Shown here: positions 53,951-64,000 of the stretch, in pieces
Position numbering within the stretch: position 1 is the stretch's first letter
How the letters are laid out: each line of letters begins with the position of its first letter
Assembly: GCF_024679245.1 (NCBI RefSeq)
Contig: NC_090174.1
Coordinates: forward strand, 14,649,350-14,713,349
Reading direction: 5' to 3'
DNA: 64,000 bases
Source: Pseudorasbora parva
Lineage: Eukaryota > Chordata > Actinopteri > Cypriniformes > Gobionidae
Made by a program: the position numbers and the translations under genes
Notes under the pieces: model-generated
Seen by the model: the letters and a program-made list of their open reading frames with translations, nothing else
What the model was told of the DNA's origin: nothing
Database searches by the model: none

Positions 53951-54518
53951 GTTTTGTGTGTTTTCGCTACATTTACACTGTAAACCAATGCTGCCTCTCA
54001 GTCTTTTTTCCACTCAGTAGGGTGCAATCGCAGTCACTCCAGCTGATGGTGACGTCACATGCATTCCCTCTATTGATGTCTTTCCTAGTTTGTTTGAAAC
54101 ACGCCCCATATTCACAGCCCAATGGAGCAGTATCGGACTCATATTCTGACTAGAATTGAATATGACCACATCAGGCTATAAATGGTCAGAAATGGACATA
54201 AATATTTATATAATGTGAACTTTTTTTTGTCTGAAGTTTGTCTGAAAGAAATGGAAGTTTGTAAAAAACAAACAAACTCATAATGAAGAGAAAGAGCAAC
54301 TGAAATGTATGCAGAGGAAAAAGGAAACAACTGCCTTATGTGACACTACCCACCCCATCCACTGAATGAGGAAGAAACTGCACCTGTAAATTACATCACA
54401 CAGCCTCTACTAAGGTAGGCGTGTTCCAATAGACTTTCTTGAAGACAGTTCTTTTAACACTGCTGAGTTGATGAATATATTAACTGCAAAGAACTGGAGA
54501 AGGTTCAAGTTGTTCAGG
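53951..54518 (+). promoter_or_regulatory. gna14: Putative promoter and 5' UTR of gna14
   Basis: A perfect palindromic CRE-type site TGACGTCA lies at 54050-54057, about 470 nt before the ATG. No TATA box can be assigned. An in-frame ATG at 54468 would add [17 protein letters not shown], unlike any G alpha N-terminus, and is taken as untranslated. Confidence 0.35.
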
Positions 54519-54639
54519 ATGGGGGACTGCTGCATGTCAGGTGAAGACAGAGAAAGTGCCAGAATTCACCATGAAATTGAGAGACAGCTTAGGATGGACA
54601 AAAGGGATGCATCCCGGCAGCTGAAGCTTTTGCTTTTAG
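54519..54639 (+). CDS. gna14: Gq-class alpha subunit, coding exon 1 only (likely gna14)
   Basis: 121 nt encoding [20 protein letters not shown] then [20 protein letters not shown] plus G, followed by donor GTATGT. The phase (G|GA for Gly of the P-loop) and the KLLLLG end match exon 1 of Gq-class genes. The short N-terminus without MTLxS(I/M)MA fits GNA14, as does the position directly downstream of gnaq in the same orientation. CC at residues 4-5 are likely palmitoylation sites. Exons 2-7 are not found before 64000 and probably lie downstream. R>M (RMDKRD) and SRQL in place of RREL are unusual. Confidence 0.85.
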
Positions 54640-55888
54640 GTATGTTCTTTCTTCAGTTTTTTGTTTGTTTGTTTGTTTATGAATGTACATTTCTTGTTTT
54701 TTTAATGGCACCCAAAAGTTTGTAATGGAGAGTATCAATTATTTGAGTTGTTCAGGGTCTTGACTGAATTAACTTAAAACAGTATTTTATTGACTAATTA
54801 CTAATCAGATAAATTACCAGGTATAAATTTGCTTCAACTTTTATACAGTATTTTTTACAGCTTACGAAAGTAACACTTCAGATGTTTAGATGACATATTT
54901 CCTCTAACTGTTAGCGGTCACATGCAAATACATGCAAAAGTTGTCAATGGAAAGTCATTCATTCTCATACAGTACATCATTATATATTTTATATTCTTAA
55001 TAAAACTGAAAATAAAAAAGAATGTAAACAGGAATGTGAATTCCTAGCGCATACAGAATGTACTGATAGGATCGGCTCCAGCATGTCTTTGTACTTGTGT
55101 AGAGTAGAAGCATTTATTCATGTGATTCAGATTTTTATGTTTTCCTTAGAATGTATGTATTATATGCTATATTTTAGGTTAATTCTGTTTCTGGCCAGTT
55201 GTGTTTATTCTAGTTTAATAGAAGAAAAGATGAATGAGCTTATTCAGGGTTTCCTTGTTTTAATTATGATAGCAATCTGCACTTTTGAAGCATAACTCAC
55301 ATATGTCAGACCTGTTTGACATGTAATAGATCACAATGCAACCATTCCCATTCAGCACAGCGACGATGAAAACATTTATTTTTGTGTTGCATCTTAAATG
55401 GTTATGTATATCATCAAACTCAACAGATTTAGTAATCAAGTAAAATGTGCTTTTGATGGCCTCAAAGCAGAGAGCCAAAAATATAACAATCATCAGTAAA
55501 TCAACCACAATACTCACAATGATCACCCAGCAAATGTACTGCAAATCTTTTGTAGATGTATAGTGTTTAGTCTATTTATATTGAAAACGAATGTCTAAAT
55601 ATAGCTTACCTGGGGTTACATATGAATACAAATTATATACAAATCACTCACACCTTACTGGCAGAATGTTTAGATGACACAATCACAATATTTATATCCA
55701 AAGGCAAATATTCAAACTAGGAAATCCATACTAGGAGTCTTTGTCTGATCTTTGTGAGTGTTACTAAAACTGTGCATGAGTGAATAGATACTTTTAGAGA
55801 TTTGTTGGTGAAGTTTATTGTGGCTGTCTGCAAAATAACAGTTGGAGCAAAAGGGTCTACACTACTCTAACCCTCTCTATATATATAC

Positions 55889-55890
<2 letters not shown>

Positions 55891-55966
<76 letters not shown>
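55891..55966. repeat. (AT)n microsatellite
   Basis: About 76 nt of AT dinucleotides. Confidence 0.96.
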
Positions 55967-55969
<3 letters not shown>

Positions 55970-55999
55970 ACCTAAAAGATTATAACACCTGTTCAGTTT

Positions 56000-57990
56000 C
56001 TCAATCAATCAATCAACTAATCAACTTTATTTATATAGCGCTTTTACAATGACGATTGTTTCAAAGCAGCTTCACAGTGTTAAACAGGACAATATTGCAA
56101 CAAAATTTGATTTGGATGTACAGTCGTTCTGGAGAAAACAGAGATGTTATCAGCTTATTTTAATTTATCATATAGCGACAATGTTGGCAGATCAGTATTA
56201 TAGTTTATATAATTAAATAAGACCTGATTAATTAATTTTATTTGTATATTTATTTGAATAACTTAGATCATAATTTTAGTGTCCCCAACTGAGCAAGCCA
56301 AGCCAAAGGCGACAGTGGCAAGGAACCAAAACTCCGTCAGGGCATGATGGAGAAAAATAAACCTTGAGAGAAACCAGACTCAGTCGGGGTGCCAGTTCTC
56401 CTCTGGCCTATTAACAAACAGTGTATGATTATTATTCTGGCAACCTTATAGGTCAGAAATCATATTAGATCGGAATATTCAAAATTTGTGGGTCTAATTT
56501 GTAGCTCTTTGTGTTTATGCGACCCCTCCACAAGAAGTTGAAACACTTCACGATGAACTGCAGCTAAAGTTTACAGGGTAACGTTAAATTACGGCATGCT
56601 TTCTATGTATGATGTTCTCAATATTATTCATAATCCCATGTTTATAATGAACAACACGTTATGGTTATTGTGTTATCGCTGGTTTTAAAAGTTAACATGG
56701 ATTTGGTAAGTTAACACTAAGCTTAATTATGTAGATGGTTTATAATGGTGTCTGTTACTGTCTAAAAATAAATTGTGTTGTAACAGTTATTAAAATGCAT
56801 AGGTAATGTTACGCATCACTGACAAACCGAAAAAAAGTTTTTATTGGCATTAGGTGTAACATCAATCAGTCAATGAACTAAGGTATACATCAGTAAACAC
56901 AAAGCATTTTCACTAACATTACCCTGTCAGTACATAAAGATAGATCAAACGTTAACCAACATTATGCTAACCAACCATTCAGAAACGTCCTGTTTAGCCT
57001 TAAATGTCAAATTTCGTTGGAGCTGTCATCTTGTCCCGGTCCGACTCCGGTTCAAATTGATAAAGTTAATTGTGTCGCACAGCTGGCGCTCATTACCACT
57101 CACCACCGGCCCGCTCTCACGGTCCCTCGCCTCGCTGCTTGCCACACCTCCTTGATATTTTTTACGATCTATGCAGCAGTTCTTTCGCCTCTGTTGTCAT
57201 GGACAACGACTCCGTGCTGCCCCACATAACAGAGGGGCGGGGTCATTCTTTATTTAAAGCGCTATGCACTAGAATGGTTTGGTGAAAACAGAGCTGTTTT
57301 TGACCAGTTAAAATTAGTGTTTTCTTACAATACTAATGAGAATTTTAAATTAAAGTATATTACAAAGTTTTCATTTAGACACTAAAGAATCATATTAACT
57401 TGTATTAAAATGGCATTATATGACCCCTTTAAGATAGTAGAATGCAGTTTTACAGATGCTAGAAACATGGCTTTCAAATGAAAGATTGGTATCAAAGAGC
57501 ACACCCAGGTTCCTCACTGACAACGAGGGCTTGACAGAGCAGTCATCAAGTGTTAGACAGTATTCTAGGTTCTACTTGTGGAGCTTTTCTGTCCAATAAT
57601 TAAAAATTCAGTTTTATCTTAATTAAGTTGCAGGAAATTACTATTCATCCAATTTTTTATATCAGCTATGCATTCCGTTAATCTTGTGAATTGGTAAATT
57701 TTGTCAGGGTGTGAAGAAATATAGAGCTGAGTATCATCAGCATAACAATGAAAACTAACGGCATGCTACCTAATGATATCTCCCAGTGGTAACATATACA
57801 GGGTGAAATGCAACGGTCCTAACACTGAGCTTGCGGTACTCCATAATGAACTTGTCAAAAGTGTGACATCTCTTAATTTACTGCTACAAACTGATTACGG
57901 TCAGACAAGTATGATTTAAACCATGCCAATGCAATTCCACTAATGCCAACATAATTTTCGAGTCAATTATTTTCGAGTCAGATAATTGCA
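56000..57990 (-). pseudogene. Decayed LINE (L2-like) reverse transcriptase and 3' end
   Basis: Read on the minus strand, 57990-57440 gives broken reverse-transcriptase sequence: SVLGPLHFTLYMLPLGDII, then FHCYADDTQLYISS (YADD near 57731-57744), then LGVLFD. The 3' untranslated segment (56420-56268) matches 17691-17835. The tail near 56000 is a TTGA/TGAT tetranucleotide run, as in LINE families that end in short tandem repeats. Sequence at about 56430-57430 looks like inserted repeats, ending TGACCCCTTTAA. Inactive. Confidence 0.75.
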
Positions 57991-58059
57991 ATTAATGGAA
58001 TCAACCAATTTCATGGCAGTTGCTTCAATGCATTTAGGGGTGTGGTCCTGGTCAAGACA

Positions 58060-59146
<1,087 letters not shown>

Positions 59147-59190
59147 TAGTTTCATGTATTCACTCTCAAGTTGTTACTGTAGCATGTCTG

Positions 59191-60555
59191 GAGGGTATTC
59201 CAGAAAGCAAGGTTAACTTACCATAACATATACCTTGAACTCTCGGTTGATTAACCCAAACCTTGCTTACTGGAGATATGCTGGTTCCAAAAACAAGTCT
59301 GTGAGTAAGGTCAGCCAACTCAGAGTAGGCTATGTTATCCGTGAACACACAAGACATTATCAACAGAGCAACGATTCGATGATTAACCACGGAAACATGC
59401 TAAGAAAAAGCATGCCATTCCTTCTTTTTTCTTTTGTTTAATGGTGATAAACATAACCTACCTAGTGCACATCACCACCTATTTGGTGGTTGTGCAATAT
59501 TTCATTCAATCTAATCGTTAATGAGTAATCTTTGTATTGTTTGATATTCTTTGTTTGTGTTAAATATATAACACACATCTGAATACCTCTTAAAGGGTTA
59601 GTTCACCCAAAAATGAAAATTCTGTCATTAATTACTCGCCCTCATGTCGTTCGACACCCGTAAGACCTCCGTTCATCTTCGGAACACAAATGAAGATATT
59701 TGTGTTGAAATTCGGCTCAGAAAGGCCTTCATTAGCCGCGTTTCCACCCCAGGAACTTTACCCAGGAACCAGGAACTTTGGGTGGTACTCGTGTGTTTAG
59801 ACCGCAGGAACCGGGGTCTAAATGAAGTTCCGGGTAAATATTTCCCCCTCCAAATCGCCCTGCTCGTGAAGTAGTACTTTTTCAAAGTTCAGGAACTTTC
59901 GAGGGTGGGACTTGGGCGCTGAACATGCTGATTGGTTGAGCTCACGCAGCATTTTATTTCAACTGGCATTTTTAAAAGTCTTTTGCGAGGTTTGTTTTAC
60001 GTCTTGCTCTCTGTCTGATGGCGCGTGTCTGTCTCAGCCATCTCACATTCAATGTCCGTAATAGCTGATAATAATATACATTGTCATTTTAAATCTAGCT
60101 TTACAAGCTTTCTGAATATGCTGGATGCTGCTGAATCTGTCGTTGTTAATTACCTCTTTAGTAAACCTATACATAACCAGCAAAAGCAGCACAGCTTGAA
60201 TCATTACATTTAAACAGTACCTTGTAACAAAAGTGCTTTAGAATCAATATATACTATTGTATATTATAACTGTATTATTATATAACACATTTAGTTATAT
60301 TAATTATATAACACACATCTGAATATTTCTTAAGCAAACTTACCCTGGAAAATAACCAGGTTATGTTTTTAGAGAGTTGGTTGCTATGGCTACTTGCATA
60401 CCTTGAAAGTTACCTCTTTTTTTGGAACCAAAAGTGAAGGTTATCCGCTTAATTACCTTAAACATGCTCAGGTATGTCACATAACCTGCTTTCTGGGATA
60501 CCCCCTAGGTATATGTGATGGTAAGTTAACCTTGCTTCCTGGAACACCCCCCTGA
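59191..60555. mobile_element. TIR element with nested MITE pieces
   Basis: Left AAGCAAGGTTAACTTACCAT and right ATGGTAAGTTAACCTTGCTT are inverted. Inside, an Angel-like MITE end lies at 59594-59740 and a second repeat (CCGCGTTTCCACCCCAGGAA) starts at about 59741. No intact transposase. Confidence 0.65.
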
Positions 60556-60710
60556 GGCTCCAGCATCCTCGTGACTATAGAACAGGTGATTTGGAAAAAA
60601 GATGAATACATTTTTGTCTGTTTATAACAAGCTCTCAAGTTGCTTTGGAATATTTGATTGGTTTGTGTGGAATATTCTTTAATGAATCAAACGGACTAAG
60701 TGTATGTATG

Positions 60711-60736
60711 TTTTTTTTTTTTTTTTTTTTTTTTTA
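60711..60736. repeat. Poly-T tract
   Basis: About 26 T residues; could be a retroposon tail in antisense, but no body was recognised. Confidence 0.8.
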
Positions 60737-60904
60737 AACATTTTTACAATTTTTACAGCCCCTGGTCACTGTATGTTTTGTTTAAGCGAGGTTTGTGAAT
60801 TGGTCAAAATGTCTACTTTTGTGTTTCATGGAAGAAAATCAAACTACCGGGTTTCACAAGCACAGGAATATTGTCTACATGAATTGTGCATATATATAAA
60901 TATT

Positions 60905-61480
60905 AGTGGTGGGTCGTTATCGGCGTTAACGTGCTGCGTTAATGTGAGACTCTTATCGGCCGATATAAAAAAAAATAATGGCGTTAATCTATTCTCAAAG
61001 TTGGGTTTTGAGCTGGGTCTATACCTGTATTTCCCAACCAGTTCATCTGATGACGCATATTTAATATGGGTTGTAACTTGAAAATGCTTTATGTATGTTT
61101 CTGTCGATGGATACACGTGTTGGCTTCTTAGTTATACATTACAACAACAGCGTTAATAAAAGGAAAACGTGGGCAAAACGGTCTCTTAGTGTTGCCAACT
61201 ATTTTCCAAGGAAAGTAGCTAAAGCCTGCGCAAAAAGTCGCTAAATGTCGCTAGATGACGTCACACGTCAATTAGCATATCTGTGACGTCATCACGCCGT
61301 CCTTGCGTTCAGCCTGCCTAACGTGTGTTCTCTCCTAATCCGTGCTCATTTACTGTTTTAAAAAAATAATATAATAGCCTACAGCCAACTGTCCAATAAA
61401 TGTTTTAATTTCCTATACCTTTTTGTCATACAATAGGAGTATGATATAGTGAATTACAACATTTTTATATGTGTAAAATC
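60905..61480. repeat. hAT-like and unclassified repeat pieces
   Basis: GTGGTGGGTCGTTATCGGCG starts a common cyprinid-type hAT end at about 60906. GCCAACTATTTTCCAAGGAA near 61193 starts another dispersed repeat. Classification is from memory only. Confidence 0.45.
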
Positions 61481-61719
61481 TGAATTGAGAAACTGGATGA
61501 ACTAAAGCTCTGTAGTGAGTAATATAAGTGATAAGCACAAGAGAAGAATGGAACTCATCATAACTAGTTTCTTTAAATATAAAACAAAAGAAGCAGATAA
61601 CATTAAGTGAGAAATCCGTGGCAACCCTGTGTGCTCATGTGTAGCTCGCTCATTCATGTCTGTTAACTGCTGTCTGTGTACGTTCATCGGCATGCGCTGC
61701 AGCTCCTCTCAGCCATTCA

Positions 61720-62030
61720 TTGAACCAACACATTCTCACACCCAACTCGTCACATATGGACGCTTGACCAGGACCCTTTGTCGTCACTTTTCAACGAACT
61801 GGGCGTACCTTTATCGTCAATTTTCGACGTGCTGGGTGGTCCATTCATTTCAATGAGAAACCTTTGACGTCACACACAGACACATTTAATTCTTTGCGTT
61901 TGTAAAAGCAGACATGATTTTATTAATATTTAAAGGCTACTTTTATATTTTGGAGCAACTAACCCAACTCCTACCCTAAACCTACCCACATCTTAACAAT
62001 ATAAAACACATACCAGGCAAATAAATGTAC
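61720..62030. repeat. Common fish dispersed repeat
   Basis: Blocks CCTTTGTCGTCACTTTTCAA and CCTACCCTAAACCTACCCAC are typical of an abundant non-coding fish repeat. No ORF. Confidence 0.45.
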
Positions 62031-62943
62031 AGTCACAAGTATTTATTGCAAAATCTGACCAAAACTGTATAAAAGTATTAGCTCATGTTGCATTCCAAGT
62101 CTTCTGAAGTCATACGATGTCTTCATGTCAAGAACAGAGTTGATCTTGATGTTTTAATCGCTGAAATGATGATCCCGCTGCCCCGTGAACGAACTCATTC
62201 ATATCTCATTAAAATAGGCTTGTTCGACTTCACCTAGCGATGCGCAAACCGATCGGCGGCTGACTTGAAGCAGTGCATGTCAGTTAGAAATGTTGTCCGA
62301 CTTGAGACAGCGCCGACAGCACGTGACTGTGACGTATGTCAACAAAGTACCGCGAGAGCGATTCGAGAGCAGCCGGCTGATGCAGCCCGATGCAGCTGCT
62401 GCAGATTCTCAAGGGGGACTGCAGGTGGATGCAAGAGCTCTGATGACGACACAGCTGATCCGTGATCGGCCAATTCACCGCATGACAGCGAACATGTGCG
62501 TTTCGTGTTTATTCTAAAACCTTACGTTATGCTAATGCTCACAAATCATTTATTTATAACAGTAAAACCTCTTTTCATGTAGTCGCGATGTTATGTTGTC
62601 ATGTTTATTAAACTAAAACTGATAAAAAACGTTGACAACACTTCATTGATAGTGTATGTTTATATGTTGAACTTTAATCTTGTCCAAATAGACACTTTAT
62701 TAAACAGTACATAAAGTATTGAATAAAAATGTCATTTGAAACATCTGTGTATTTGAGAAATATTGCATTTATTTAACTTCAGCTGTGATAAAGTTTGCAA
62801 ACGCAGTGCAAGCCTCACCACGGGAAGCAGAAAGTGTCCGACTTCACGTCTCCGTTTGCAGCACCTCCCTGCCTGCACTCGGCTACTCTCGCCGATCGCA
62901 TGCATCCAGCCGCAGCCGATGTCGAACACACCTAATAATTCAA

Positions 62944-63055
62944 ATGACGCAATCGGTCACAAGACAGAGGAGAGCCAATGACATTTTACAATCAATGCTG
63001 ACGTAATGACGCAATTGGTCACAAGACATATGAGAGCCAATGCAATTTCACTATG
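62944..63055. repeat. Diverged tandem duplication of about 45 bp
   Basis: TGACGCAATCGGTCACAAGA at 62944 and TGACGCAATTGGTCACAAGA at 63007, each followed by GAGAGCCAATG-like sequence. Confidence 0.8.
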
Positions 63056-63499
63056 AAATCTGAAGTACGGGCGGCAATATTTGAAATTTGATGTGTTTGT
63101 TCATGATCTTCGGCGGATGGAGATGCTGATCGCTTTTGGGGATTTTCTTCATGCAAATCAATCGTTTGGCCTCGGAAAACTTGGATTATTTAACTTTTTT
63201 GAATAACTCGTGGATGCAGTCGTATGTTATATCCTGTGTTTTATATCATGTTCACACAAATGGGTAGGTTTAGGGATGGGGTGGGGTTGAGTTGCATGTT
63301 AAAATGTGTCTAAATAGCGTAAATAAAATAAATGTAAATTAAATCATGTTAAAGCCGCACTTGGCTACTTTTGCTCTCGGGGTCCCCCTACAGTTTGGAA
63401 AAAATAATGTCCTCAACTACTGTCATAAGATCTGTCATCCTACAACAGGGGATGCCATCTCGCGTGTATTTGTTGACATGACAACCCTGATAGCCCTGA

Positions 63500-63700
63500 A
63501 CTAGTGATGCGTGGGTCGTCTCATAACCCGCGGACCCCGTATGTCTATTTAATGGTCGCGGGTGTGCGGCGGGTTCTAAAAATATATACAGTGGTGTGGT
63601 GCGGGCCAAATAACTTCATAAAAGTGGCGCCGCGGGTCGGTGCAGCACTAACAGTTCCCCTGAACACTGCAAGAGGAGTTCAGAGTTCTTCTGGCGTCGC
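63500..63700. repeat. Possible hAT-type element end
   Basis: CTAGTGATGCGTGGGTCGTC resembles hAT termini beginning near AGTGATGCG; followed by GC-rich CGCGGGTGTGCGGCGGGTTC. The rest lies towards or beyond the window end. Confidence 0.4.
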
Positions 63701-64000
63701 GTGTGAAATGTCTTCATCCCAGGTAACGTTACAGTCAGTGGCATATGTTTCAGCATGTCATATGAATATAATTTCATGGGTTTTATTTTTTTCAAACGCC
63801 AAATAATCACGATGCTCACGTTTACAAGCCAGCGTCATTATAGTAGTCTATTGGTTACCGTTTTACAGAATCTATATGATACTTCAGTTCAATGTTTGAG
63901 TGGTAGCTCACCGTAACAAGCATGACAGCATCGGTCGGGCACGCCTCCTTCAGCTCACGCCAACGAGCAAACGCTGGTCCAATGTTGATCCTCGTCCTGC

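Noticed and set aside
54468..54518. In-frame upstream ATG adding 17 residues to gna14
   Set aside because: Would give a basic, non-acylated N-terminus unlike any G alpha; the MGDCC start fits the family.
62265..62517. Overlapping Cys/Arg-rich ORFs near 62.3 kb
   Set aside because: Overlapping in several frames in GC-rich repeat-like DNA, with no recognisable domain or splice context.

Overview
This is vertebrate nuclear DNA, most probably from a cypriniform (carp/zebrafish-like) teleost. The evidence is spliced genes with conserved vertebrate coding exons, long CA, CT and AT microsatellites, and very dense fish-type foldback MITEs, hAT-like, Tc1-like, LINE and Ty3/gypsy elements. There is no operon structure and nothing prokaryotic.

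Three protein genes lie on the + strand. (1) 427-18188: the 3' part of an hnRNP K gene (hnrnpk or a fish paralogue). It runs from the end of KH1 through KH2, the RGG/proline-rich region and KH3 to the stop codon, with a 3' UTR to about 19030. Its last intron uses a GC-AG donor and holds a clear mir-7 hairpin (about 12950-13045). (2) 24722-37580: a complete seven-exon gnaq gene whose exons join to exactly 1080 nt (359 codons plus stop), with a 3' UTR to about 38880. (3) 54519-54639: the first coding exon of a second Gq-class alpha subunit, most likely gna14. Its other exons are not seen and should lie beyond the window. The order hnRNP K, GNAQ, GNA14 in one orientation matches human 9q21, but here the genes are only kilobases apart.

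The rest is largely mobile-element DNA. The best-preserved element is a Ty3/gypsy LTR retrotransposon (43556-47995) with an uninterrupted 1317-codon gag-pol ORF. Its 205-bp LTRs look identical by eye and it is flanked by a CTCAT target duplication. It interrupts an older foldback MITE. Other elements include a solo LTR (49358-49750), two decayed Tc1-like transposases (about 14455-15110 minus; about 58060-59043 plus), two LINE reverse-transcriptase remnants (about 39880-41115 plus; about 56000-57990 minus) and many foldback elements. One foldback of about 2.9 kb in gnaq intron 3 carries an exon-like remnant resembling the P2X7-type cytoplasmic domain found in fish transposon-linked proteins. 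Three dispersed copies of a 0.6-1 kb repeat also occur.

Functionally, the host genes are an RNA-binding protein that hosts a microRNA and two heterotrimeric G-protein alpha subunits that signal to phospholipase C-beta. I see no evidence for a new multi-gene system. The most unusual signals are the intact young retrotransposon, the miR-7/GC-AG intron, the micro-exon cluster in the hnRNP K shuttling region, and the nested foldbacks. All family names come from recognition by eye; no database search was run.
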